Below are positions 28,090 to 37,306 of a stretch of 43,354 nt of DNA, in pieces; positions within the stretch are counted from its first letter, which is position 1; each line of letters opens with the position of its first letter. The stretch spans positions 1-43,354 of the forward strand of contig JAUSID010000130.1 of NCBI GenBank assembly GCA_030648295.1, read 5' to 3'. The translations under genes and the position numbers were made by a program. The stretch comes from Opitutaceae bacterium. GTDB lineage: Bacteria; Verrucomicrobiota; Verrucomicrobiia; Opitutales; Opitutaceae. The notes under the pieces are model-generated. The model was not told the DNA's origin, did no database searches, and saw nothing but the letters and a program-made list of their open reading frames with translations.

Positions 28090-29901
28090 TCAGCGGCGGC
28101 GGGACAGCTCTTCCAGCTTCGCCTCCGCGACGGCAATTCGTTGCTCCAATCGCGCGCGCGCCTCGCGGTAAGCCAGCGGTCCAGGCGCCGAACGCGCTGA
28201 CGGTCGCGGCGTGTCGGTCGGCGCGCGCAGCAGTGCGCGTATCTCCGCCAGATACTTTCGCGAGACGTCGATCTGCGCGGTCAGATTCGATCGATTGTGA
28301 AAACCATCGCCACCGGCCGTGACGTACACCGGGGTCGTATGTGCCATTTGCGACGGGCCCGCCTCCGCGCGCGCGGCCAGCCAGATCCCATGCTTCACCT
28401 CGTGTTCGAATTCGAGCCTGAGCAGGCTCGCATCCTGGCCGGGCTCGCCGGCCTTCGCTTCCGCCAGGATCTTCCCGTGGCCGATCACTTGGAGCCGTCG
28501 GAGCGGAATCTGCGAGGCGTGTCCATTCGCCGTCGCGACAATGCGCACCTTCGCTCCCGGCTTCACGTCGACCGCGGAACCGGGAATCTGTCCGTTCACC
28601 TTGAGATCGATCACCGGGCCGCTGGTGACAAACGTGTGCCCCGCTTTCACGCCGTCGAGCCAGCGCGGGAAACCGAACTCGTCGCCGACGTAGGTATAAA
28701 AACGGGCGTTGCCGATCTGCGCGCCGACCTGTTCCTCGCCGGGCCGCGCGCCGCGGCCACACCATGGGAAATCGGAGCCGGCGAGCGCCGTCAGCCGGTA
28801 GCCGAGATCGAGGAACCGATAATAATGTTCCACCGCCAGCGGCCCCTCCGGCACGCAAAACTGCATCAACTCGAGAAAATCGATCTTCCCGGCGAGAACA
28901 TCGAGCGTCATGCCACGATAACCGTGGAACGACATGCCTTGGTGCGCGTAGCCGGAAACACCGCCGAGCTCATGCACGCGGTCGAAGAGTTTGTCGTAGA
29001 GAAAGTAGTCGTCCTGAAACCGGACGAACGCCTGCGCGCCGAGCGAAATGGTGTGCCCGAGTTCACCCGTGCGCGGCTCCTCCTGCCCCGAAGTGAGGAC
29101 GTATTCGCCGGCACCATACCGGCCCTTCTCGCCCCACGCATATTGCGCGAAATACGTCGTCCAGAAATCGCCCATCTGCAGCAGGACGCCGACGTGCACA
29201 TCCTCCGCTGCGACCCAGTCGAGGATCAGCGGATTTTCGCGCGGCGACCGGCGAAGGTGTATGTGATCATCGGCCGAGTACCAGCCGCGCTGCGGCATGT
29301 CGACCCAGCGGCCAAGGTCGTAGGCGCGGATGAGATGGTCGCCGGCCTTGAACGTGAGTTCCTCGGTTTGCTGCACGAACTCGTAACCCTTCGCGATCGT
29401 AATCAGGAATTTCCCGGCCGGCATCGCCAGGTCGAAGGAGCCGTTGACGTAAAATGCGCCGTCCATCTGGAAAGCGTAACCTTGGGCCGTATCGTTCGGG
29501 CCGTACATGATGCCGATGGCCTGGGGCGGCAGACCGATCACGGTGCCCGGCAGCGAAAGCCGCGCCTCGGCGGCGGGAGGTGCGTTTCGCGGCAGCGCGG
29601 TGAGCGCGAGCGGCCCAAGCGGTTTGCCCGTCTCATCCGTGATCCGCACTCGCGCCGGCGTCGGCTGTTGCAGCTTCGCGTCGCGAATCGTCACGGAGAG
29701 CCGTGCATCGGCGCGAACCGGTGCCGTGGTTGCCGGTGGCTGCGGATCACGCCGCGGCGCCGCCGCCGCGACTTGTGACACGGCGTGATTCGGATGGGCC
29801 AGGAGGACAGATGGCGAAGCGGCCAGTGCGGCGAACGCGAGCGCGATTCGCGTAACGGATAATGGCACCGCCGGTGCAAAGGCGGACTCTGGGGTTTTCA
29901 T
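28090..29901 (-). CDS. Secreted CehA/McbA-like metallohydrolase-domain protein
   Basis: A 603-residue secreted protein. The N-terminal signal is SVTRIALAFAALAASPSVLL, ending at AHP. A beta-rich domain (about 60-220) precedes a PHP-like domain. That domain has WYSADDHIHLRR (metal-binding His/Asp), GGVSGYAHQGMSFHG, TALAGSDFPWCG and AGHTFVTSGPVIDLKVNGQ, as in CehA/McbA carboxylesterase-like metallohydrolases. A C-terminal coiled region (AREARARLEQRIAVAEAKLE) ends the protein. The substrate is unknown; these proteins are common in environmental bacteria and are often annotated hypothetical. MKTPES at 29901 was chosen as the start because the signal peptide follows. An in-frame M at 29913 is also possible. 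Confidence 0.75.
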   Translation of the reverse strand: MKTPESAFAPAVPLSVTRIALAFAALAASPSVLLAHPNHAVSQVAAAAPRRDPQPPATTAPVRADARLSVTIRDAKLQQPTPARVRITDETGKPLGPLALTALPRNAPPAAEARLSLPGTVIGLPPQAIGIMYGPNDTAQGYAFQMDGAFYVNGSFDLAMPAGKFLITIAKGYEFVQQTEELTFKAGDHLIRAYDLGRWVDMPQRGWYSADDHIHLRRSPRENPLILDWVAAEDVHVGVLLQMGDFWTTYFAQYAWGEKGRYGAGEYVLTSGQEEPRTGELGHTISLGAQAFVRFQDDYFLYDKLFDRVHELGGVSGYAHQGMSFHGYRGMTLDVLAGKIDFLELMQFCVPEGPLAVEHYYRFLDLGYRLTALAGSDFPWCGRGARPGEEQVGAQIGNARFYTYVGDEFGFPRWLDGVKAGHTFVTSGPVIDLKVNGQIPGSAVDVKPGAKVRIVATANGHASQIPLRRLQVIGHGKILAEAKAGEPGQDASLLRLEFEHEVKHGIWLAARAEAGPSQMAHTTPVYVTAGGDGFHNRSNLTAQIDVSRKYLAEIRALLRAPTDTPRPSARSAPGPLAYREARARLEQRIAVAEAKLEELSRRR

Positions 29902-29994
29902 GCCAGCCGTCATTTCGCCAGAACCTGGCTGAATCGCACCACTAAACTTTCGCGACACAGCCCCCGCGCATCCGCCGGTTGGCGGTTGATGTGG

Positions 29995-30013
29995 CACGGG
30001 CGTCCCGCCCGTG
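29995..30013. repeat. Palindromic intergenic repeat (CACGGGCG-TCC-CGCCCGTG)
   Basis: A perfect 8-bp inverted repeat with a 3-base loop, just beyond the alpha/beta hydrolase stop codon at 30017. It is a variant of the GCGGGCG-AGA-CGCCCGC family at 16772, 18462 and 20261, with the outer bases changed together so that pairing is kept. Confidence 0.65.
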
Positions 30014-30016
30014 GGC

Positions 30017-31300
30017 TCATTTACGCGCCGGTTTCAGGTGTTGATCGAACCATGCCAGCGCCTGTTCCTGGATTTCCTGATCGTAGCAATGCGGTTTCGG
30101 GGGCGTGTAGCTGCGGAACCGGCCGGGATCGCCCGCCCACGCGAACGCCTCTGCCATCTGGCGCGCCGCTTCGCGCTGCCCCAGCGGCGGGAAAAGTTTA
30201 TCTTCGCTCATGCTCACGACCATGCAGGCCTTGGGCGCCGCCATCGCGATGAGGTCCGGCACATCCAGCCGGTTCCACACGCCGGGCAGCAGGCAAAACG
30301 AACCGATCGCCCCGGCGACATTGTAGGCTTGCTGGGTGTCGCCCGTCGTCATCCAGCCAACGGATACAACCGCTTTCAGCCGGGGCTCCAACGCCGCCAT
30401 GATATTCGTGCGCCAGCCGCCGCCGGATAATCCCGTGCACCCGATTCGGTTCCCGTCCACTTCCTTCCGTGAAAGCAGGTAATCGATGCAGCGACTGTCA
30501 TCGCCGAAATTCACCCCGGCCCAGGTGGCCCCGGCCCAGTTGAGCTGCCTCACACCAAGGTAAAGCTGTTCGCGCGCGAGAGTGTGATATTTTGTCAGCG
30601 TCGCTTCATCGAGAGCGACGGGGTCATACGACTCCGGCAGCCCGCCAATGCCCCGGGGGGCGCGCCGCCCGAAATGGTACGCGTCGATTACGATGACGGC
30701 ATAGCCATGCGAGGCGTACCAATCGGCCAGCGCCCGTCCGCCGGTGTAGGTATCACGATGGCTGACGATCACGGGATGGACGGGCTCGCCGCAGATCCGT
30801 TCGGCGCCGAACAGCATCGGACCGCCCCACTCGTGGAACACGACGAGGGCGGGCGCAGGAAGCGGCACGTTCTTGGGGGTATAAAAATAACCGGGCACTC
30901 GAAACCACGGTGTGGTGTTAAACTCGATACGTTCGCGGATGAAGGATGCGGTCTCGATTCGCTCCAGCATCCGCGCCTGGAGGTCGACGGGCGGGAGTTC
31001 GTAATGCAGGCCCGTCATCAGGCACTCCCTCGCCTGCCGCGCCCACTCCTGATGCGTCCTGCCGGGATTAGCCTTTCGCCACACGGCGGCATTGAGATCC
31101 TGCGGACGATGCGCGCGCATGGCTCGCAGCGGCGCTTCCAGCGATCCGTAGTGGTTCAGCGGCTTCCGGCCCAACTCGACTTCTGTCAGCGAAGCGGCCG
31201 CGGATCGAACGCCGGTTTGGGCGGCGAGAGGGTACACGAGTGCGGCAAAAACAATCGGCCAGATGCGGACGATGATCCCGGGCAGTGGATGGAATTGCAT
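30017..31300 (-). CDS. Secreted alpha/beta hydrolase (acetyl-xylan-esterase / dienelactone-hydrolase-like)
   Basis: A 427-residue protein with an N-terminal hydrophobic segment ([21 protein letters not shown]) that acts as a signal peptide. The alpha/beta hydrolase core includes [24 protein letters not shown] (strand with oxyanion region), the nucleophile elbow CTGLSGGGW (Ser292), [11 protein letters not shown] (acid) and PKPHCYDQE (His). The complete Ser-Asp-His triad predicts an active esterase or peptidase-like enzyme. The substrate cannot be read from sequence. It has the same orientation as the CehA/McbA-like gene, with 115 bases between them. Confidence 0.8.
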   Translation of the reverse strand: MQFHPLPGIIVRIWPIVFAALVYPLAAQTGVRSAAASLTEVELGRKPLNHYGSLEAPLRAMRAHRPQDLNAAVWRKANPGRTHQEWARQARECLMTGLHYELPPVDLQARMLERIETASFIRERIEFNTTPWFRVPGYFYTPKNVPLPAPALVVFHEWGGPMLFGAERICGEPVHPVIVSHRDTYTGGRALADWYASHGYAVIVIDAYHFGRRAPRGIGGLPESYDPVALDEATLTKYHTLAREQLYLGVRQLNWAGATWAGVNFGDDSRCIDYLLSRKEVDGNRIGCTGLSGGGWRTNIMAALEPRLKAVVSVGWMTTGDTQQAYNVAGAIGSFCLLPGVWNRLDVPDLIAMAAPKACMVVSMSEDKLFPPLGQREAARQMAEAFAWAGDPGRFRSYTPPKPHCYDQEIQEQALAWFDQHLKPARK

Positions 31301-31475
31301 GGGGCAACCGCGATTCAGCCGAACTGCAGGGCGGTTGTCATCAGCTGAATGCGGGTGCTCGTGCGCTGGCAGGCTGGTTCCTCACTGCCCCGGCCCCCTG
31401 CGAATCCGGCGGGGCCGACACACACGTTTGACATCGTGCGGCGCCGCCGTGTGGGTGTTCTGCGTTTTCGTCCGC

Positions 31476-32723
31476 ATGCCTGCCCGGGAAAGAATCCTCG
31501 TCGCCATGTCCGGCGGAGTGGACAGCTCCGTCGCCGCCCTGCTGCTCCAGCGGCAGGGTTGCGACCTCGTGGGCGCGTACATGAAGAACTGGATCAACGA
31601 GGACAACGTCATCGGGCATTGTCCGTGGATGCAGGACATCGAGGATGCCCGGGCGGTGTGCGACCGGCTCGGGATTGAGTTTCGCATCGTCAACCTGATG
31701 CGCGAGTATCGGGAGCGGATTGTCCAGTACCTGCTGGATGGTTACGCGCGCGGGCTCACGCCAAATCCGGACATCATGTGCAACCGCGAAATCAAGTTCG
31801 GCGTGTTCCGCGCCTGGGCGAAGGACAACGGGTTCGCGGCGGTGGCGACAGGCCACTATGCGCGGCGCGTCGAAGCGGGAGACAATTGCGGATTGCGGAT
31901 TGCGGATCGCGGATTCGCTGAAACCGGAAACCGGATAGCGGATACCGGAGACACCCGAGATACCGGAAACCGGACACCGGAAACCGGCTTCGAATTAATC
32001 TTCGAAACAAAATTTCTTCCGGGAATCCGAAATCCGAAATCCGAAATCCGAAATTGGCAGCTTTGGGAGGGGGCGGACAAGAACAAGGATCAGTCGTACT
32101 TCCTCGCGTTGCTCAACCAGGAGCAATTGCGCGATGCGCGGTTTCCCATTGGCGATCTCACCAAACCGCAGTTGCGTGCGCTCGCGCGCGAAGCGGGGCT
32201 GCCAACGGCAGCCAAGAAAGACAGCCAGGGCATCTGTTTCATTGGCGAGGTTAAGATGGCGGATTTTCTGCGCGCCTACGTGCCGGACGCACCCGGGCCA
32301 ATCGTCCGCGCCATGGATGGCCGCGAACTCGGCACGCATCGTGGACTCCATTTTTACACCCTCGGCCAGCGCAAGGGCATTGGCGTCCCCTCCAACACCG
32401 ATAACGAGGCGTACGTGGTGGTCGGCAAACGCGCCGCGGATCGCGCGCTGCTGGTCGCCTTCGATCATCCGGATGCGCCGGGACTCTTCCAAACCGAGGT
32501 TCGGGTGCACTCGGTGAGTTGGATTGGCGAACCCGTGACGACAGATCGCGAACTCGAAGGGCGCGTCCGTTACCGCGACCCACGCGTGCCGCTGCGCTTT
32601 GTCCCCGAGGAGGGCGATACCGCGCGAATCAATTTCCAGACCCCGCAGCGCGGTCTGGCCAGCGGCCAGGTTTTGGCCTTCTACGAGGGAGAGCGACTGC
32701 TCGGCGGCGGAATTTATCTTTAA
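31476..32723 (+). CDS. mnmA: tRNA-specific 2-thiouridylase MnmA with an in-frame repeat insertion
   Basis: A 415-residue enzyme placing the 2-thio group on U34 of Lys, Glu and Gln tRNAs. [16 protein letters not shown] is the PP-loop. GHCPWMQD carries the first catalytic Cys. [32 protein letters not shown] and [16 protein letters not shown] (second catalytic Cys) all match the family. Between GHYARR and ADKNKDQ, where homologues have only a few residues, about 60 residues are encoded by a period-7 repeat (31883-32057). The reading frame stays open through it. Because all catalytic motifs are intact on both sides, I expect the protein to be functional, with an exposed extra loop. ATG 31476 fits the family start; the frame is open upstream without homology. 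Confidence 0.93.
   Translation: MPARERILVAMSGGVDSSVAALLLQRQGCDLVGAYMKNWINEDNVIGHCPWMQDIEDARAVCDRLGIEFRIVNLMREYRERIVQYLLDGYARGLTPNPDIMCNREIKFGVFRAWAKDNGFAAVATGHYARRVEAGDNCGLRIADRGFAETGNRIADTGDTRDTGNRTPETGFELIFETKFLPGIRNPKSEIRNWQLWEGADKNKDQSYFLALLNQEQLRDARFPIGDLTKPQLRALAREAGLPTAAKKDSQGICFIGEVKMADFLRAYVPDAPGPIVRAMDGRELGTHRGLHFYTLGQRKGIGVPSNTDNEAYVVVGKRAADRALLVAFDHPDAPGLFQTEVRVHSVSWIGEPVTTDRELEGRVRYRDPRVPLRFVPEEGDTARINFQTPQRGLASGQVLAFYEGERLLGGGIYL
31883..32057 (+). repeat. Period-7 repeat array inside mnmA
   Basis: Words of seven bases run from 31883. GGATTGC occurs several times and drifts to GGATCGC. Then come ACCGGAA and ACCGGAC variants, an AT-rich break with two TTCGAA sites, and CCGAAAT about four times up to 32055. 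Since seven is not a multiple of three, the translated peptide has a 21-base, 7-residue period, seen as NPKSEIRN. The word CCGAAAT resembles AATCCGG at 10243. Confidence 0.85.
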
Positions 32724-32736
32724 TCGGCACTACCGA

Positions 32737-34179
32737 TCAGAAGCTCAACAACAGTTGCCAGATATACATGTTGCCGAAGCTATCTACATTCTCCCATACG
32801 CGGCGGATCAGGTCCTTGTCTCCGGTTATCGGCGGCATCTCCCTTTCCTTCACGTCCCACGGCAGACACGTTCCGGGCCGGATGCGAGCTGCGGGCTGAC
32901 CGCTCGTCCCGGCGATATTCCGGCGGTCGGCTACTGACCGGCCGAGATCACACGGCGGAGTCGACGTTGGTGGATTGAAGGTGCCGGCCGGATACACGCC
33001 ATGCTCGCGGCAGACTTCGGTCAGCACTTTCATATTCTCCACGCTGGTGTCGTCCTGCATGATTGCACCCGCGTCCATAATGTAGCCGCCGTCCCGCGCC
33101 ACTTCGTCGATCACGCGCCGGCAGAAGTCCCGCACTTGTTGCGGTTGACCGAAGCTGAGCATCACGTTCGGAATGCCGCCGCTCAGGGCAAACTTGTCGT
33201 GGAGCTTGCGATGGGCCTCGAAAATGTCATCCCGGTCGCAGTGAAAGACGATGCTGCGGTCGGGGAGTTCGCGGAAGGTGTCGAAGTGGTACCCCCATTT
33301 ACCCTCCGCGTAGAAAAGCGTCTGATGCCCGTTCTTCCAAAACTCCTCGATGCAGGGCTTCAGCGTCGGCCAGTAGTGCGTGTCAAACGTCTTGGGATTG
33401 ATAAAGGGCACGCAGCCGCGATGCATCCAGAAGCCAATCGGAACGAGTTTGCTTGGATCGGCCGTCGTGAGACCGACGTGAACCAAGTGCGGCATGAGCG
33501 CTTCACACGCGGCCAGCACTTTGTCGGGCTGATTGACCATGTCCATGGTCAGGCCCACGTATCCGCGCAGTTTGTCCGCAATAATATCGAATGGCGCCTT
33601 GAAGATGCCGGCGATCGCCGACACGGTGCCGCATTCCGTCCGCAGCCGGGCGATCTGCGGTCCGAACGCATAAAAGTAGCTCAGCATGGCCATGCTGCTC
33701 TTAACCAAGGCGAGATTGCTGCGATATGTGGAGGGCTCCCCGATCTTGCTCACCTCGGTGCTGACGCGCGGCAGCCAGACGTTATAAAGGAAGCCGGTTG
33801 GATCTTTGATCAGATCATCGTATTCATCCGCGCGCATGAACCCCTCCTCTTCCGGCGGCTCGATGTAGTTGAACCCGCTGGTGTGGGGAATGCCGATTCC
33901 CGGAATCCCGTAGTAACGCAGCCCCGCTGCCTGGGCCAGGCCGGTCCAGACATAGACCATGTTCGGCACCACGGCGTCCCAATCGAAATCCTTTGCCGTC
34001 TTGATGGCTGCTTCGAACGCTTTCGTATAGTCGTGCGCAACCTCCTGGCACGTGAAGCCGGCATACCTGGCGGTGAACTCAGCGACAAACGGCCGGATGG
34101 GAATGCGATCCGGCTTCTCGTTGCGCATCGCGGTGACGTAGCGATTGAGCCGCGCTTGATAGAGCTGTTCCGTGTTCAT
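32737..34179 (-). CDS. URO-D superfamily protein (possible corrinoid-type methyltransferase)
   Basis: A 480-residue protein. The N-terminus MNTEQLYQARLNRYVTAMRN and KPDRIPIRPFVAEFTARYAG match the uroporphyrinogen-decarboxylase superfamily (including MtaA/CmuA-like methyltransferases), as do the TIM-barrel blocks GFWMHRGCVPFINPKTFDTH and GKWGYHFDTF. The C-terminus RPGTCLPWDVKEREMPPITG and VWENVDSFGNMYIW is typical of a non-heme-biosynthesis branch. It is longer than true HemE and, by length and context, is not the heme enzyme. Its substrate is unknown. It is divergent from a Tat-exported oxidoreductase. The start is uncertain: ATG 34179 or 34197, neither with a clear ribosome-binding site. Confidence 0.75.
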   Translation of the reverse strand: MNTEQLYQARLNRYVTAMRNEKPDRIPIRPFVAEFTARYAGFTCQEVAHDYTKAFEAAIKTAKDFDWDAVVPNMVYVWTGLAQAAGLRYYGIPGIGIPHTSGFNYIEPPEEEGFMRADEYDDLIKDPTGFLYNVWLPRVSTEVSKIGEPSTYRSNLALVKSSMAMLSYFYAFGPQIARLRTECGTVSAIAGIFKAPFDIIADKLRGYVGLTMDMVNQPDKVLAACEALMPHLVHVGLTTADPSKLVPIGFWMHRGCVPFINPKTFDTHYWPTLKPCIEEFWKNGHQTLFYAEGKWGYHFDTFRELPDRSIVFHCDRDDIFEAHRKLHDKFALSGGIPNVMLSFGQPQQVRDFCRRVIDEVARDGGYIMDAGAIMQDDTSVENMKVLTEVCREHGVYPAGTFNPPTSTPPCDLGRSVADRRNIAGTSGQPAARIRPGTCLPWDVKEREMPPITGDKDLIRRVWENVDSFGNMYIWQLLLSF

Positions 34180-34439
34180 GAAAGTTTTTGCCGGCATTCG
34201 AGAGCGAAGCGGCCGCATCGAGGCAGAAGAACCGTGACGCCAGCAGGACCTAGCAGCAGATTCTCACGAGGGCCATGCGAATCGAAACGGCAAGGATGAC
34301 CGCCACCGTTCCTGCGCGAGCGAGCACGTTCACGTGAATTCGTTGCGCACATCGATTCTCTCGGCCAGAGAGTGGTGCATTCATTGGCAGGGTCTCTTCC
34401 AGCCACGTCAAAAAACCCGACTTCCAATCGATGGAGGAC

Positions 34440-35822
34440 ATGAAACATAAAATGAATCGACGACACTTTCTCGCCCTCTCGGCTGCCGCCGGCGTCTGGG
34501 GCGTTTTGCCCGGCTGTTTAACCACCCGACGACGACGCGTTTCTCCCAGTGGCAAAATCAACCACGCCTGCATCGGCGTAGGTGGCATGATGGGGGGCGG
34601 CGATCTCGGCAGCTTCAAATCTCACCCGAAGGTGCAGATTGTCGCCATTTGCGATGTGGACAAAAATCATCTGGAGAAGGCGGCGTTGGTCGCGCCGGAT
34701 GCCCGCAAATATACAGACTGGCGCGAGATGTTTGCCCGGGAGGGCGATAAAATAGATTCCGTAAATGTCACGGTGCCGGATCACATGCACGCCCTTATCG
34801 CGATGTCGGCCGTCCACTCCGGGAAGCATGTCTATTGCCAGAAGCCGCTGTGTCACGACGTGGCCGAATGCCGCGCGCTGGCGCTCGCCGCAAGCAGAGC
34901 GGACGTCGTCACGCAGCTTGGCACCCAGGTTGCCGCCGGAATAGGCGACAGAACGGGGGTGCAATTCCTGCGTGACGGAATCATCGGCAAGGTGAAAAAG
35001 GTCATACTCTGCTCGAATCGCCCGGGTGCGGTTGAAGCCTATCGCCTGGCCGGGCCGCGCCCGGCGGCGGGCGAACGCGCGCCAGCCGATCTGGACTGGG
35101 ATTCATGGATCGGCACAGCGCCGGAGCGACCTTATGTACCCAAGATATATCATCCCGCGAAGTGGCGTGCCTGGCAGGATTTTGGCACGGGGTGGTCGGG
35201 TGATATTGGATGCCATATCTTCGATGCGGTTTGGAAAGGCCTGGGACTGACAGCACCCCTTTCGGTGGTGGCGGAGGTGCAGGACTCGTGGAAGGCGTCG
35301 ACCTTGCGTCGCGCCGATACCTGGCCGCAGAGCAATCACATTACGTGGATTTTTCCCGGTAACGAAAAGACGGAAGGCAGAGAGCTTCCGGTCGAATGGT
35401 TTGATGGCGACAAGTATCCGCCCGAAGAGGTGCAGGCCGTGGTGAGAGCGGGCGGTTTCCAGAAATATCCTCCGGAATCTGCGATGGTGATCGGCACCGA
35501 AGGCTCGATGTTATTGCCGCACCAGTCGGGCCCGCTGTTGTTCCCGAAGGAAAAGTTTCAGGGGTATCCACGGCCGAAATTCGAGCCACGTAGTCATTTT
35601 CATCATTTCATCGATGCCTGCTTTGGCGGGGAAATGACGGAATCACATTTTGGACGGAGCGGCCCGATGGCGGAGGCCATCATACTTGGAACGGTGGCGA
35701 TACGCATGCCTGACACCGTGCTGCGGTGGAATGCCGCGCGCCTGAAAATCACGAATTCAACTGAAGCCGAGAGGTTCCTCCGACGCACCTACCGCAAAGG
35801 CTGGGAGGTCAAAGGGGTGTAG
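34440..35822 (+). CDS. Tat-exported Gfo/Idh/MocA family oxidoreductase
   Basis: A protein of about 460 residues. The start MNRRHFLALSAAAG has the twin-arginine motif RRxFL followed by a hydrophobic stretch and GC, so it is probably exported folded by Tat and possibly lipidated. The NAD-binding Rossmann start is ACIGVGGMMGGGDLG, then VAICDVDKNHLEKA. YCQKPLCHDVAECRAL is the family EKP-type motif. DIGCHIFDAVWKGLGL and SHFHHFIDACFGGEM are substrate-domain blocks. It should oxidise a sugar or inositol-like compound. Three in-frame starts exist (34431, 34440, 34452). GGAGG at 34433-34437 is too close to 34440 and far from 34452, so the choice is open. Confidence 0.85.
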   Translation: MKHKMNRRHFLALSAAAGVWGVLPGCLTTRRRRVSPSGKINHACIGVGGMMGGGDLGSFKSHPKVQIVAICDVDKNHLEKAALVAPDARKYTDWREMFAREGDKIDSVNVTVPDHMHALIAMSAVHSGKHVYCQKPLCHDVAECRALALAASRADVVTQLGTQVAAGIGDRTGVQFLRDGIIGKVKKVILCSNRPGAVEAYRLAGPRPAAGERAPADLDWDSWIGTAPERPYVPKIYHPAKWRAWQDFGTGWSGDIGCHIFDAVWKGLGLTAPLSVVAEVQDSWKASTLRRADTWPQSNHITWIFPGNEKTEGRELPVEWFDGDKYPPEEVQAVVRAGGFQKYPPESAMVIGTEGSMLLPHQSGPLLFPKEKFQGYPRPKFEPRSHFHHFIDACFGGEMTESHFGRSGPMAEAIILGTVAIRMPDTVLRWNAARLKITNSTEAERFLRRTYRKGWEVKGV

Positions 35823-35861
35823 AAGGCCGTTCTGCTTCCACAATCCCAGCATCACTTCCCG

Positions 35862-35876
35862 CCGGCCTCTGGCCGG
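35862..35876. repeat. Inverted repeat CCGGCC-TCT-GGCCGG
   Basis: A perfect 6-bp palindrome with loop TCT, in the 74-base gap between the convergent oxidoreductase and LysE genes. The pattern is the same as GGGCC-TCT-GGCCC at 16744. It may serve as a bidirectional transcript end, though no T run follows. Confidence 0.5.
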
Positions 35877-35896
35877 TGGGGTGCGTTACCAGCCGA

Positions 35897-36532
35897 CTAT
35901 TTCAACGACCCCAGCGCGAGGGTGGCGGCGAAACCGAGGAACACGATTCCGAGGGCCCGATCGATCCAGTGGCCGTGCCGGAGGAATTTTCCGCGCACGT
36001 CATCGCGCGTGAAGACGAGCGAAACGAAGCAGAACCAACCCATCGTCGCCGCGGCCATCCAGATTCCGTAACCAGCCTGAATGGGTTTCGGCGTCTGCGG
36101 GCTGACAACGATGACGAAGAGTGAAATGAAGAAAAGCGTCGCCTTGGGGTTCAGCACGTTCGTGAGGAAACCGGTGGCGAACGCGCCGCGATGGGCGGGA
36201 ATTGCGCCTGGCGGAATGTTGCCGCCGGTCACGTCGCTCCGCGCTCGCGCGCGCAACGACTGCACGCCAAGCCACGCCAGATACGCCGCGCCAAGGTACT
36301 TCACGACCGTGAACCACAGTTCCGAACTGCGCACCAGAAGCCCAAGCCCAAGCAGTGAATAGGCGACGTGCAGGAAAATCCCGGTGCCAATGCCAATGCT
36401 CGTCCAAATCGCCGTGCGCCGCCCGTGTTCCAGGCTTTGCCGGAGTACGATTGCAAAGTCGGGTCCCGGGCTCGCCACCGCGAGCAGATGCGCGATCGCG
36501 ACCTGCAGGAACTCCACCCCATAGTTGTGCAT
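35897..36532 (-). CDS. LysE/RhtB family amino-acid exporter
   Basis: A 211-residue membrane protein with about six hydrophobic segments. ASPGPDFAIVLRQSLEHGRR near the start and LGAAYLAWLGVQSLRAR are the family signatures. GFLTNVLNPKATLFFISLF is the conserved central block. Family members export lysine, homoserine, threonine or related amino acids; the substrate here is not predictable. It follows the TPR lipoprotein on the same strand after 32 bases. Confidence 0.88.
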   Translation of the reverse strand: MHNYGVEFLQVAIAHLLAVASPGPDFAIVLRQSLEHGRRTAIWTSIGIGTGIFLHVAYSLLGLGLLVRSSELWFTVVKYLGAAYLAWLGVQSLRARARSDVTGGNIPPGAIPAHRGAFATGFLTNVLNPKATLFFISLFVIVVSPQTPKPIQAGYGIWMAAATMGWFCFVSLVFTRDDVRGKFLRHGHWIDRALGIVFLGFAATLALGSLK

Positions 36533-36564
36533 CAGGAGCCCGTGATGCGAAGCATCCGGTCGGA

Positions 36565-37077
36565 TTACAGCGCCATCTGCTTGAAAGTGGGATCGGCGAG
36601 CATCGCTTCAAATTGCTTGCCCTCGATGAAGGCGCGCACATCGCGGCTCTCCGGAAACCGTTTCGCCATTTTTTCGAGCAGCTTCCGGCTGTCGTCAACG
36701 CGCCCCATCAGCGCGAGGACATAAACCTGCTGCAACCACGGCTCGACGTCCTTGGGGTTCTTCTTCGCCTCGTCCTCGTAGGCCTGCAGCGCACTCTTGT
36801 AGGCGTCGCGCGCGGGACCACGCTTGTCGATCCGGACTCGGAGCGAACCGAGACTCACCCAATACGGGCCGGCGTCCGGGCAAACCTCGACGACTTTCGT
36901 CATCACCGACTCCGCTCGCGCCCAGTCGCGGAGGTTCATCGCGAACTGCGCCTCGCTCGCCAGGTGCGCGGCTTCCTTCCGCTGCAACTCCGTGACTTCC
37001 TTGCGCCGGCCGCCGCAGCCGGAGCTCCCGAGGAACGCGATGCCGAGGAGAATCAACGCGGTTTGTCGCAGCTTCAT
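36565..37077 (-). CDS. TPR-containing lipoprotein
   Basis: A 170-residue protein. MKLRQTALILLGIAFLGSSGC is a lipoprotein signal with lipobox SSGC and predicted lipidation at Cys21. The rest forms about three tetratricopeptide-like helix pairs: ASEAQFAMNLRDWARAESVM, YWVSLGSLRVRIDKRGPARD and VYVLALMGRVDDSRKLLEKM. It is probably a periplasm-facing adaptor. Its position after the pilus ATPase (229 bases downstream, same strand) may be a link to the pilus, but that is only context. Confidence 0.75.
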   Translation of the reverse strand: MKLRQTALILLGIAFLGSSGCGGRRKEVTELQRKEAAHLASEAQFAMNLRDWARAESVMTKVVEVCPDAGPYWVSLGSLRVRIDKRGPARDAYKSALQAYEDEAKKNPKDVEPWLQQVYVLALMGRVDDSRKLLEKMAKRFPESRDVRAFIEGKQFEAMLADPTFKQMAL

Positions 37078-37306
37078 GGCGCCCCCATACCGACAGTTCG
37101 GCCCTCGGCGTCAATCCGGCGGTGCAGCCCGCGCCGCCCACCCGGCGTCTTGAACCAACCGCGCCGGGGATTCCACGCGGCCGCAGGCCGCTCATCGGCC
37201 TGGACGCAGCGCAGCCCGTTTCATGCCGTCGAAGGCGGACGCATCCCCCGACTTTCGAGACCGTCCACCGCGGATGCCGATCGCAACGGCGTATCCGCCA
37301 TGTGGA

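Noticed and set aside
28297-29778. Long plus-strand frame of 493 codons
   Set aside because: Antisense to the CehA/McbA-like gene, which has a signal peptide and metal motifs; the plus-strand product shows no motif.
31428-31456. TTGACA promoter for mnmA
   Set aside because: A perfect -35 word at 31428 has no acceptable -10 at 16-18 bases, only GC-rich sequence.
33001-34299. Plus-strand frame of 432 codons
   Set aside because: Antisense to the URO-D family gene, with a composition typical of a shadow frame.
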